Shown here: positions 8,809-17,472 of the stretch, piece by piece
Numbering within the stretch: position 1 is the first letter of the stretch
Layout of the letters: each line of letters begins with the position of its first letter
Source of the DNA: Rhizobium sp. Root483D2
GTDB taxonomy: Bacteria; Pseudomonadota; Alphaproteobacteria; Rhizobiales; Rhizobiaceae
Direction: 5' to 3'
Assembly (NCBI RefSeq): GCF_001426685.1
Contig: NZ_LMFB01000009.1
Coordinates: 413,140-477,139 of the forward strand
DNA: 64,000 nucleotides
Program-made: the position numbers and the translations under genes
The notes under the pieces: generated by a model
Told to the model about the DNA's origin: nothing
Database searches by the model: none
What the model saw: the letters and a program-made list of their open reading frames with translations, nothing else

Positions 8809-9224
8809 AAGTGGTCAAAGGCCCGTGTGATCGCACTATAACGGGTCAGGTTTTGCTGCGGATGAGCAGCTGTGCGTTTTCATTTTCAAGTTATCCTGGA
8901 TGCGTTTATCGGACCCGATCACGTCCGGGGACGCTGCCGCCGATTCGCAAGGCCGCAATACCCCTTTCCCTTACCCGGCTAAACCGTTCGTTGCTGCTTA
9001 CGTTGCGTCTTCAACCTCCGCATGCCGCCTTTTTGGATGCGACCCAATTTGATCGGATGGGGTCGAATATTGCCATGCGCGGGAGCGTGCGTGTGATGGG
9101 CGAATTAAGCAGTTTGGCCGGTATAGCCGCTTCAGGCGGGATGTCTTCGCTCTTCATTGCCTTGGACGAATGATTTGGACTGGTGGGCAATTTGTTGGAA
9201 CTTCAAAATTTCAAGGAATGCGCC
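8809..9224. other. Intergenic region upstream of the chemoreceptor
   Basis: About 415 bases. A 120-codon open frame exists here but has no ribosome site and a Ser/Arg/Thr-rich composition unlike its neighbours, so I do not call it. A CGACCC/GGGTCG inverted repeat lies near 9040-9065. Otherwise I see only presumptive promoter sequence for the chemoreceptor. Confidence 0.4.
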
Positions 9225-11153
9225 ATGAGACGTCCCAGAATTAAGACTGCGTTGATATCGAGCCTGTGCCTGCTTGCCGCCATCGTTGCCGCTTTTGCGG
9301 TCTATTCGCTGGTCGGCCTTCAGACGATCAACAACAATATCGAGGAAATGGCCGAGAACTGGCTGCCCAGCGTGCAATATTCCGAAGCGATGGATGCAGC
9401 CCTTGCCAATGTCCAGATCAGCTACAAGAACCACATTCTTTCGATCGATGCGACCCGCCAGGGCGAAGCCGAACAGGCGATCCTGACCGAGCGCAAGAAT
9501 TTCGAAGCGCAGGCCGCGCGCTACGAAACCTTCATTTCGGAAGATGCGGAAAGAGTATTGCTCAGCGATGTGCGCGGCAAATTCGATGATTATGTGAAAG
9601 CCGGAGAGAACCTTCTGGTTCTGTCGCGCGCCAACCGCAACGAGGAAGCGCAGGCCTTCATGTATGGCGCGATGGAGCCGGTCTCCGAACAGATCGCCTC
9701 GGGCATCGAAAAGATCGTTGACCTGAATGTTGCCGGCTCCAAGACATCCCATGATCAGGCTCAGGAGATTTTCAGCCGGATCTTTGCCATATCGTCGATC
9801 GCGGTGGCGCTGTGCCTGATCATGATCGGGGCGGTGATCTGGTTTGCATTTTCCGGTGTTGCCCGGCCGATCGAAACCATCACTGCATCGATGAAGACAC
9901 TGGCCGGTGGCGATGCGGCGACGCCAATCCCCTTTGCCGGCCGGGCCGACGAGATCGGCGAGATGGCGGCAGCCGTCGAAGTGTTCCGGATCAATGCCCT
10001 GGCCAACCGGCGGCTGGAGGAGGAAGCGCAGGAAAGCCGCAACCTGACCGAGGAAGAGCGCAAGCGCAAGGCGGAAACCGACCGGATCCGGTCTGAAGAA
10101 ATGGCGCAGGCGACCTCCGGTCTGGCCAGCGGCCTCAAATATCTGGCAGGCGGCGATCTGTCGTTCAAGCTCGAAGAGCGCTTTGCACCGGATTATGAAA
10201 GCCTGCGTTCCGACTTCAACGCCGCCGTCATCCAGCTGGCCGACACGCTGCAGGCCGTTGCGCTTTCCACCGGGCATATTGACGGCGGCACGCGGGAAAT
10301 CAGCCAGAGTGCCGAGGATCTCGCCAAGCGCACCGAGCAGCAGGCTGCCTCGCTCGAGGAAACCGCCGCAGCGCTCGACCAGATCACCACCAATGTGAAG
10401 CATTCGTTCGGCCGCGTTGACGAGGCCCGCAATGTCGCTGTTCAAGCCAACAAGAGCGCCAAGCATTCCGGCCAGATCGTCACGGATGCGATCGAGGCGA
10501 TGCACAAGATTGAGCAATCGTCGCGCCAGGTCACCAACATTATCAGCGTCATCGACGAGATCGCGTTCCAGACGAACCTACTCGCCTTGAATGCCGGCGT
10601 CGAAGCGGCGCGTGCCGGTGAGGCCGGCAAGGGATTTGCCGTCGTCGCCCAGGAGGTGCGCGAACTGGCGCAGCGGTCCGCGCAGGCCGCCAAGGAAATC
10701 AAGGGCCTGATCTCGAGCTCGTCGGTGGAAGTCGAAAGCGGCGTCCGGCTGGTCAGCGAGACCGGACAATCGCTCAAGACCATCGAGGACTACATCGTCG
10801 TCATCAACGGCCATATGGATGCAATCGCAACCTCCGCCAAGGAACAATCGATCGGCCTGGCCGAGGTCAACACGGCGGTCAACCAGATGGACCAGGTGAC
10901 CCAGCAGAACGCGGCCATGGTGGAGGAAAGCAACGCGGCCAGCGCCACGCTTGCCAGCGAAGCCGGACGCCTGCGCGAGCTGATCGGCCAGTTCCAGCTC
11001 GGCGGCCAGGCAGCAAAGAGACCGGCCGCCATGCTCGCCGACAACACGCGGCACGCAGCCGTAGCCTCCACGCCCTACAAACTCACCAGCCGCATCGCCA
11101 AAGCCTTCAACGGCAACGCGGCGCTGAAGGAAAACCAGTGGGAGGAGTTTTGA
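9225..11153 (+). CDS. Methyl-accepting chemotaxis protein
   Basis: Transmembrane chemoreceptor of about 642 residues. Membrane segment 1 is near residues 8-30 and segment 2 near 185-208. Between them is a helical periplasmic ligand domain of about 155 residues that looks like a four-helix bundle. Two HAMP-like regions follow (about 208-260 and 300-350), then a long coiled signalling domain. Its hairpin tip includes E-I-A-F-Q-T-N-L-L-A-L-N-A-G-V-E-A-A-R-A-G-E-A-G-K-G-F-A-V-V-A. The chain ends in Q-W-E-E-F, matching the CheR/CheB-tethering pentapeptide of rhizobial receptors, so it probably recruits the adaptation enzymes. I start at the ATG of MRRPRIK, which has an AAGGAAT ribosome site; a GTG 14 codons earlier is less likely. 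The ligand is unknown. Confidence 0.94.
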   Translation: MRRPRIKTALISSLCLLAAIVAAFAVYSLVGLQTINNNIEEMAENWLPSVQYSEAMDAALANVQISYKNHILSIDATRQGEAEQAILTERKNFEAQAARYETFISEDAERVLLSDVRGKFDDYVKAGENLLVLSRANRNEEAQAFMYGAMEPVSEQIASGIEKIVDLNVAGSKTSHDQAQEIFSRIFAISSIAVALCLIMIGAVIWFAFSGVARPIETITASMKTLAGGDAATPIPFAGRADEIGEMAAAVEVFRINALANRRLEEEAQESRNLTEEERKRKAETDRIRSEEMAQATSGLASGLKYLAGGDLSFKLEERFAPDYESLRSDFNAAVIQLADTLQAVALSTGHIDGGTREISQSAEDLAKRTEQQAASLEETAAALDQITTNVKHSFGRVDEARNVAVQANKSAKHSGQIVTDAIEAMHKIEQSSRQVTNIISVIDEIAFQTNLLALNAGVEAARAGEAGKGFAVVAQEVRELAQRSAQAAKEIKGLISSSSVEVESGVRLVSETGQSLKTIEDYIVVINGHMDAIATSAKEQSIGLAEVNTAVNQMDQVTQQNAAMVEESNAASATLASEAGRLRELIGQFQLGGQAAKRPAAMLADNTRHAAVASTPYKLTSRIAKAFNGNAALKENQWEEF

Positions 11154-11296
11154 GGCAGGGATCAGGCCCCGGGCTTGGACGGGTAAGCCGCGGGTCAAAT
11201 AACGGCGGGGCCTGGGGTGACCGGACCCTGCGAAAACGAGGCTGATGTCTGCGCTGCACGGTAAGTGAGCGCGCAGACATCGCAATTGAACAGGGG

Positions 11297-11322
11297 AGGT
11301 GGCCGCATCGATGCGGCCGTCT
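11297..11322. terminator. GC-rich hairpin, terminator-like
   Basis: An 18-base perfect palindrome GGCCGCATCGATGCGGCC at 11301-11318, extended by GGAG on the left and CTCC on the right and followed by TTTACC. It is about 145 bases after the chemoreceptor stop and nearly matches the hairpin at 11982-12011. Confidence 0.45.
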
Positions 11323-11981
11323 CCTTTACCGGGCGCTCGGCTGTAAGGCCAAGCTGTCCGGTGGACCGCAGACAATCGTCACGGCGACATGCCGATGAGA
11401 ATGTAGCGGAGTCTCGGGCAAAAGCGGTCACAAGTCTTTGTCCTCCTCAGGTTTTGATCTGAGGACATCCAGTGATCCGGCCTATCCGGCCACACGGTCT
11501 CATTCAGTTCGAGCCACTTAAACTGCCCAGTTTAGAGCGCCAAACGGAACGACCGGTCATAGCGGTCTGTCGTCTCAAGGACGATCTGGACCTTGCCGTC
11601 GCCAAGACCATCGAGCCAAACGGCAATCGCTGTAGGCACGTCGCCGATCTGGCATGGCGACCGAGGGCGCTTTCGAATGAATCCAAAGGCGCTTTGGCGA
11701 TATTGCATCCGATGACATCGCGGCGTGCCTCTTTCTGTGAGGCGAGTTCCGCTGTCGCGGCGTCCATCAACTATTCAGGTTTGGGCACCAAAAACGGCCC
11801 AAGGACCAGAGCCAGCAAACGGTTTCCAACGACCGGATCGCGCGCGGTCTTCCGTCCATCCCCTTAGGCACGGTTCAGACATACAAGTTTCCTGCGAGCA
11901 CCGGGACCAGGCATTTTGGCTTCTTGCGCATGTCGCCAGGCGACTGCAAAACACCAGAAAAAATGACGCTATATGCAAATA

Positions 11982-12014
11982 GACGATGGCCGCATCGCTG
12001 CGGCCATCGTCTTT
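11982..12014. terminator. Bidirectional terminator downstream of the RND pump
   Basis: A perfect 13-base stem (GACGATGGCCGCA at 11982-11994, TGCGGCCATCGTC at 11999-12011) with a four-base loop. It is followed by TTTG on the plus strand and by TATTTG on the minus strand. It lies about 55 bases past the stop of the leftward RND gene, so it probably ends that operon. Confidence 0.65.
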
Positions 12015-12069
12015 GTCAAAAAGCCATCCCCTTTCACCGAAGGGAGAGGGGATGACCGCTATGGTGCCG

Positions 12070-15000
12070 TCATTCCGCCGGCGCTGCTACGCCCGAATGG
12101 TCGGGAGATGCTGCTTGCTTCTGGCGTCCCTTGAAAATCCACCGGGTTCCGAAGAACAGAACGGGGATCAACAGGATGCCGAGGAAGGTGGCGGAAATCA
12201 TACCGCCCATCACGCCGATACCGATCGAGTTCTGGCTGCCTGAGCCGGCTCCGGTCGCGATCGCCAGCGGCAGAACACCGAGGATGAAGGCGAAGGAGGT
12301 CATCAGGATCGGCCGCAGGCGCTGGCGTGAGGCTTCCAGCGTCGCCTCAAGCAACGGTTTGCCAGCCTGCTGTTGGGCAATTGCAAACTCGACGATCAGG
12401 ATCGCGTTTTTGGCGGCGAGGCCGATCGTGGTCAAAAGGCCGACTTTGAAATAGACGTCGTTGGCCTGCCCAAACAGCGTCGCCGCCGCCAAAGCTCCAA
12501 AGATCCCGACAGGCACCACCAGCATGACGGAAAAGGGGATAGACCAGCTTTCGTACAACGCCGCCAAGGCGAGAAAGACGACGAGGACGGAGATGGCGTA
12601 GAGCTGGAGGGCCTGGTTGCCCGACAGGCGTTCCTGCGCCGAAAGGCTCGTCCAGTCATGGGTGAATCCCGACGGGAGTTGCTCCATCATCCGGTCGATT
12701 TCGACCATGGCCTGGCCGGAGCTCGCGCCGGCGGCTGCTGCACCCTGGATCTGTACGGCCGAGGCGCCGTTGTAACGCTCCAGCCGTGGAGAACCATAGG
12801 TCCATTTGCCGGTTGCGAAGGCTGAAAATGGCACCACCTCGCCCCGGTCATTGCGGACGTGCCAGCGGTCGAAATCCTCCGTTTGCATGCGGAAATCCGC
12901 GTGCGACTGCACATAGACCCGTTTGACGCGGCCGCGATCGATGAAGTCGTTGACATAATTACCGCCCCAGGCCGTCGAAAGGGTTGAATCGATGTCGCTG
13001 AGATTGAGGCCAAGCGCACTTGCGCGGCTGCGGTCGATGAAGATGGAATATTGTGGTGTGTCTTCCAGACCGTTCGGACGTGTTCCGGAGAGAAGATCGC
13101 TCTGGCGTGCAAGGCCGAGCAACTCGTTTCGAGCCTCCATCAGCGCCGTATGACCGGCATTTTGGTTGTCGCGAATGAAGAAGTCGAAACCGGCCGAGTT
13201 GCCGAAACCTTGAATGGCGGGAGGATTGAGGGTGACGACATTGGCATCCCGGATCGGTGCCAAAGCGCGCATGGCACGTCTGACGATCGCTTGTGCGCTG
13301 GCTTCCGGGCCTACGCGCGCCTCCATATTCTTGAGTTCGACGAAGGCGATCGCAACATTCTGGCCCTGGCCGGTGAAGTTGAAGCCGACAATTCCGAACA
13401 CGCCGGTGACATAGTCTGCTTCCTGTGTGCGGAAGTGTTCAATCACGGTGTCGAGCACTTTGCGGGTTCGATCGGCCGTTGCCCCCGGTGGAAGCTGGAT
13501 GCTCGAGAAGATACGGCCCTGATCCTCTTGCGGCAGGAAGCCGGTTGGCAACCGGTCCAACAGCGTGACGGTGCCTGCCAAAAGCGCCACGAACAAAATC
13601 AGAGAGAATGCCATGCGCCGGATCAGGACATTCACGCAGCTTTTATAAGCCTGCGTGAAGCGTTCGAAACTCCGGTTGAACCAGCGGAAAAAGGCGTTCT
13701 TGTCCGCGTGATGTTTCGGCTTGCGCAACATCGTCGCGCAGAGCGCCGGGGTGAGCACGAGCGCCACCAGAACGGACAGAAGCATCGCAGTAACGATGGT
13801 GATCGAGAACTGCCGGTAGATGACCCCGACGGAGCCGGAGAAGAAAGCCATCGGGATGAAGACGGCCGAAAGCACCGTGGTGATGCCGACGAGCGCGCCG
13901 CTGATTTCTCCCATCGACTTGATGGTTGCCTCGCGCGGCCCCAAACCCTCCTCTTCCATGACGCGCTCGACATTTTCGACCACGACAATGGCATCGTCCA
14001 CGAGAAGGCCGATGGCCAGCACCATGCCGAACATGGTCAACGTGTTGATCGAATAGCCGAAGAGCGCCAGCACGCCGAAGGTTCCGAGAAGCACGACGGG
14101 AATTGCCAGCGTGGGAATCAACGTCGCGCGTAGATTTTGAAGGAAGAGGAACATGACGATGAACACGAGCACGACGGCTTCGACGAGCGTTTTGAACACG
14201 CCTTCGATCGAGAGCTGCACGAAAGGTGCTGTATCATAGGGGTATTCCACCTGCACATTGGCAGGGAAGCTGCTCAACTGCTGCTCGATGACCGTTTTCA
14301 CGGCCTTTGCGGTCTCGATCGCGTTCGCATCGGCGGTCAGCCGCAGACCAATGCCGCCGGCGGCGAGGTCGTTATAGATACTGCTTGTCGAATAGCTCTC
14401 GGCACCCAGTTCGACGGTTGCCACATCTCTCAGCTGAACGACGGCACCGTCGCTCTCGCTTTTCAGAATGATGGCTTCGAATTGCTCCTTGGTCTGCAGA
14501 CTGCTGCCGGCGGTCACGCTGGCGTTCAGCTGTTGTCCCTGTCTTTGTGGCAGGTCCCCCAATTGCCCGGCCGAGACCTGGCTATTCTGGTCCTCGATCG
14601 CGTCGGTGACGTCGCTGACGATCAGCTGATATTTTGCCAGTTTGTCCGGATCGAGCCAGATACGCATGGCATAACGCGAGCCGAACAGCTGCGTGTCGCT
14701 GATCCCCGGCACGCGGCGCAGCGCATCGTTGAGCGAATTATCGATGAAATCGGCGAGGTCATTGACCGTCTGCTTTCCGTCCGTCGACATGAAGGACACG
14801 ATCATGAAGAAGCCAGCGCCGGATTTCGCGACAGTGAGGCCGCTATTCTGTACGGCGTCAGGCAACCGCCCCTGGACGAGCTGCAGACTGTTTTGCACCT
14901 GCATCTGCGCCACGTCCGCATCGGCCTCGTTGTCGAAGGTCAATGTGATGGACGCCTGGCCTGTCGAGGTCGAGTTGGACGTGATGTAGGAGAGGTTGTC

Positions 15001-15216
15001 GAGGGCGGTCATGCCCTGTTCGATGATCTTTGTGACCGAGTTTTCGACCGTCTCGGCATCGGCACCGGGATAATTCGCCGTGATGCGAATGGTTGTGGGG
15101 GCGATCTGCGGATATTGGGAGATGGACAGCGTGGTGATCGACAGGGCGCCTGCGAGCATCACGATAATGGCAAGGACCCAGGCAAAGATTGGGCGATCGA
15201 TAAAAAAGCGCGACAT
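12070..15216 (-). CDS. RND multidrug efflux pump, inner-membrane subunit (AcrB/HAE1 family)
   Basis: Proton-driven trimeric exporter of 1048 residues, the normal length for the family. It opens with MSRFFIDRPIFAWVLAII as AcrB homologues do. Proton-relay residues are intact: the paired Asp in A-I-G-L-L-V-D-D-A-I-V-V-V-E-N-V-E-R (about residue 405) and the Lys in G-L-A-A-K-N-A-I-L-I-V-E-F (about 940). Twelve membrane segments and two large periplasmic loops are arranged as expected. It lies ten bases downstream of the membrane fusion protein gene and forms one operon with it. No outer-membrane factor is in this operon. The adjacent divergent two-component system probably controls it. Confidence 0.95.
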   Translation of the reverse strand: MSRFFIDRPIFAWVLAIIVMLAGALSITTLSISQYPQIAPTTIRITANYPGADAETVENSVTKIIEQGMTALDNLSYITSNSTSTGQASITLTFDNEADADVAQMQVQNSLQLVQGRLPDAVQNSGLTVAKSGAGFFMIVSFMSTDGKQTVNDLADFIDNSLNDALRRVPGISDTQLFGSRYAMRIWLDPDKLAKYQLIVSDVTDAIEDQNSQVSAGQLGDLPQRQGQQLNASVTAGSSLQTKEQFEAIILKSESDGAVVQLRDVATVELGAESYSTSSIYNDLAAGGIGLRLTADANAIETAKAVKTVIEQQLSSFPANVQVEYPYDTAPFVQLSIEGVFKTLVEAVVLVFIVMFLFLQNLRATLIPTLAIPVVLLGTFGVLALFGYSINTLTMFGMVLAIGLLVDDAIVVVENVERVMEEEGLGPREATIKSMGEISGALVGITTVLSAVFIPMAFFSGSVGVIYRQFSITIVTAMLLSVLVALVLTPALCATMLRKPKHHADKNAFFRWFNRSFERFTQAYKSCVNVLIRRMAFSLILFVALLAGTVTLLDRLPTGFLPQEDQGRIFSSIQLPPGATADRTRKVLDTVIEHFRTQEADYVTGVFGIVGFNFTGQGQNVAIAFVELKNMEARVGPEASAQAIVRRAMRALAPIRDANVVTLNPPAIQGFGNSAGFDFFIRDNQNAGHTALMEARNELLGLARQSDLLSGTRPNGLEDTPQYSIFIDRSRASALGLNLSDIDSTLSTAWGGNYVNDFIDRGRVKRVYVQSHADFRMQTEDFDRWHVRNDRGEVVPFSAFATGKWTYGSPRLERYNGASAVQIQGAAAAGASSGQAMVEIDRMMEQLPSGFTHDWTSLSAQERLSGNQALQLYAISVLVVFLALAALYESWSIPFSVMLVVPVGIFGALAAATLFGQANDVYFKVGLLTTIGLAAKNAILIVEFAIAQQQAGKPLLEATLEASRQRLRPILMTSFAFILGVLPLAIATGAGSGSQNSIGIGVMGGMISATFLGILLIPVLFFGTRWIFKGRQKQAASPDHSGVAAPAE

Positions 15217-15225
15217 GTCTTAATC

Positions 15226-16476
15226 CTAGCGGGCCGTGGCGAGGGAAATGCCGGGTGAAGGGCTGTTGCTGTTTGCCTGAGCGGCGGGTTTGTCGGCGCC
15301 TTCCGTAATGGCCACCACAGCACCGGTCCGATCATCGATCCGGACCGCACTCACCTCGACATCCTGACCGGCGCGCGCCCGCTGCGAGCCTTCCACCACG
15401 AGGCGATCACCATCTGCGACGCCGCCGCTGACCAGCCAGCTGTTGCCAATGCTGCGATCGACGGCAATAACCCGCTCCTCGATCTTGCTCTCCGCATTGA
15501 CGAATTTGGCGGTTGCCTCGCCCCTTGGATTTCTCGACACGCCGCGTTGCGGCAGAAGGAAGATTTTTTCGCGAATGCCTTCCTCGACGATGGCCTGGAC
15601 ATACATGCCCGGCATCAGCAATCCATCCGGATTGGGAAAGAGCGCGCGCGTCGAGACCGTGCCGGCCGTCATGGACACGGACGAGCCTGCGAACTGCAGT
15701 TTGCCGGGATGCGGATAGCGCGACCCGTCCTCAAGAAGCAACTCGACGGTCACGGATCCGCCATTCGTGGTGATCCGGTTTTCCGCGACAGCTTTCTTCA
15801 AATTTAACAGATTGACGCTGGATTGAACGACATCGACATTGATCGTGGCAAGCTGCCGGATCGTCGCGAGTGCCGTCGCCTGATCTGCAGTGACGAGCGC
15901 GCCCGGCGTGACGCTCGACGCGTCGATGCGGCCGTCGATCGGCGCGCGGATCTTGGTATATTCCAGATTGATCCGTGCTGTCTCCAGCGCCGCAGCGGCT
16001 GCGGCAACGTCGGCTTGCGCCTGCAGCATGGTGGTCTGCGCCTCGTCCAGGTCCTGTTGGCTGACGGCGTTGCGCGTGGTCAAATTCATATAGCGCTCAA
16101 GGCGGGCCGTGGCGCTGGGAATGGCACCATTTGCGCGCTGCAGGGCTGCTTCAGCATTTCGGAAGGCGGCTTCGAACGGGGCCGGATCCAGCTCATAGAG
16201 AATGTCACCGGCTTTGACATCACTACCCTCGTCGAAATTCCGGGTGCGGACGATACCGCCGACACGCGGTCTCACTTCAGACACCATATGAGCGCTTGTG
16301 CGGCCCGGCAATTGTGCGGTCAGTGTCACCGTTTGCGGGCGAAGGGTTTGCGCGCTCACCTGTACTTTGGCAGGTGCTGGCCTGGGTGCGGCCGCCTGTT
16401 CGTCGCTGCAGCCAGCGAGGCTGGCCGTTATCAAGAGGGCTGCGGCAAAATGGAGGGGCATTCGTCGCGCGATCAT
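15226..16476 (-). CDS. RND efflux membrane fusion protein (AcrA family lipoprotein)
   Basis: Periplasmic adaptor of 416 residues linking the RND pump to an outer-membrane channel. The N-terminus is a lipoprotein signal with lipobox L-A-G-C near residue 22. A first half-lipoyl segment (about 65-100, V-R-P-R-V-G-G-I-V) is followed by a helical hairpin, then the second half (T-K-I-R-A-P-I-D-G-R-I-D near 180), and beta-barrel and membrane-proximal domains to the end. A GAGGATT ribosome site precedes the ATG. It is the first gene of the efflux operon, divergent from the response regulator across a 273-base region with operator-like repeats. Confidence 0.94.
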   Translation of the reverse strand: MIARRMPLHFAAALLITASLAGCSDEQAAAPRPAPAKVQVSAQTLRPQTVTLTAQLPGRTSAHMVSEVRPRVGGIVRTRNFDEGSDVKAGDILYELDPAPFEAAFRNAEAALQRANGAIPSATARLERYMNLTTRNAVSQQDLDEAQTTMLQAQADVAAAAAALETARINLEYTKIRAPIDGRIDASSVTPGALVTADQATALATIRQLATINVDVVQSSVNLLNLKKAVAENRITTNGGSVTVELLLEDGSRYPHPGKLQFAGSSVSMTAGTVSTRALFPNPDGLLMPGMYVQAIVEEGIREKIFLLPQRGVSRNPRGEATAKFVNAESKIEERVIAVDRSIGNSWLVSGGVADGDRLVVEGSQRARAGQDVEVSAVRIDDRTGAVVAITEGADKPAAQANSNSPSPGISLATAR

Positions 16477-16620
16477 TGGAAATCCTCGTTTAAGCAGCGT
16501 TGTTCGTTGATACGGACCGGTTTTCTGAATGGCCTGTCCGGGAAAAAGCCCTTAAAAGAGCTCTTGTGCGGCCACGCTAGCCGCCGTTTGTCGCAGAGAT
16601 GTGCCAGAGACGTTCCAGTC

Positions 16621-16685
16621 TGTAATATTTTGTTTCCACTGCCCAAGTTTGTTGCACCGCAGCAAGCTTGTGACACTTTATTACA
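16621..16685. promoter_or_regulatory. Repeats in the efflux/two-component divergent promoter region
   Basis: Two similar 14-mers in direct orientation, CAAGTTTGTTGCAC (16644-16657) and CAAGCTTGTGACAC (16663-16676), start 19 bases apart. They are enclosed by an inverted pair TGTAATA (16621-16627) and TATTACA (16679-16685). Direct repeats at about two helical turns suit an OmpR-family dimer. The likely binder is the adjacent response regulator. Confidence 0.4.
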
Positions 16686-16749
16686 ATTTTTTGAGTGCCT
16701 GCATTTCCGTGCGGCGATATAGTGCGGTTCTCAACCAACGGGCCCGGTA

Positions 16750-17472
16750 ATGAGCAACGAACCTCACATTGTCGTCGTTGACGATCATCGCGACATTCGC
16801 GATCTTGTGGGTGCCTATTTGTCCCAGCACGGCTTTCGAGTGAGCGTCGCGGAAAGCGGTGCTGCCTTGCGCAGAATATTGGAACGTGGCGCAGCCGACC
16901 TGATCATTCTCGATATCATGATGCCGGGTGAGGACGGCTTGTCGGTCTGCCGGCAGCTTCGAAGCGGCAACCAGCTTCCCATCATTTTTTTGACGGCCAT
17001 GGCTGACGAGACCGATCGGATCATCGGGCTGGAGCTTGGGGCGGACGACTATCTGGTCAAGCCCTTCAATCCGCGCGAACTGCTCGCCCGCGTCCGGGCG
17101 GTTTTGCGCCGGACCGCCACCAACGCACCGGCGCCAAGGGAAGTGGCGAAAAATCAGATCATCGATTTCCATAATTGGCGCCTGCATGTGCGCCGGCGGG
17201 AACTTCAGTCCCGTGACGGACTGGGGGTGGCACTGAGTACGGCCGAGTTCCGCCTGCTGAAGGTTTTCCTAGACCATCCTCATTCTGTGCTCACGCGTGA
17301 CGAATTGCTGGACCTGACGGTCGGGCGCACGGCGGATTCTTTCGATCGCAGCATTGACAACCAGGTCAGCCGGTTGCGCAAGAAAATCGAGCCGGACCCG
17401 AAAAACCCGGTCATCATTCAAACCCATTGGGGCGGCGGATACAGCCTCTCCGTGGAGGTGAGCGTGCAATGA
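16750..17472 (+). CDS. OmpR-family response regulator
   Basis: 240 residues. The receiver domain (about 6-120) has the acidic pair D-D near residue 12, the phospho-acceptor Asp in L-I-I-L-D-I-M-M-P-G, and the Lys in D-D-Y-L-V-K-P-F-N. The C-terminal winged helix (about 140-236) has L-S-T-A-E-F-R-L-L-K and R-S-I-D-N-Q-V-S-R-L-R-K-K-I. Its last codons overlap the kinase start by four bases (ATGA), indicating coupled translation. It is divergent from the RND efflux operon and is the obvious candidate to regulate it and itself. Confidence 0.94.
   Translation: MSNEPHIVVVDDHRDIRDLVGAYLSQHGFRVSVAESGAALRRILERGAADLIILDIMMPGEDGLSVCRQLRSGNQLPIIFLTAMADETDRIIGLELGADDYLVKPFNPRELLARVRAVLRRTATNAPAPREVAKNQIIDFHNWRLHVRRRELQSRDGLGVALSTAEFRLLKVFLDHPHSVLTRDELLDLTVGRTADSFDRSIDNQVSRLRKKIEPDPKNPVIIQTHWGGGYSLSVEVSVQ

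Larger units (their letters stand above)
11154..12069. other. Gene-poor interval of about 0.9 kb
   Basis: Between the chemoreceptor (rightward) and the RND pump (leftward) there is no ORF with a ribosome site or recognisable protein features. The longest frames (131 codons on plus, 88 on minus) overlap each other antisense and look random. The stretch holds a 10-base inverted repeat ATGTCTGCGC/GCGCAGACAT (11245-11254 and 11271-11280) and two GGCCGCATCG-type hairpins near its ends. It could be a decayed gene or a place where an element was lost. Confidence 0.5.

Noticed and set aside
8811..9173. 120-codon plus-strand frame upstream of the chemoreceptor
   Set aside because: No ribosome site, Ser/Arg/Thr-rich composition and no protein-like hydrophobic pattern; most likely random.
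9132..10517. 461-codon minus-strand frame opposite the chemoreceptor
   Set aside because: It is the antisense shadow of a clearly recognisable chemoreceptor gene in GC-rich DNA.
11472..11867. 131-codon frame in the gene-poor interval
   Set aside because: No ribosome site, no family resemblance, and an equally plausible-looking antisense frame overlaps it.
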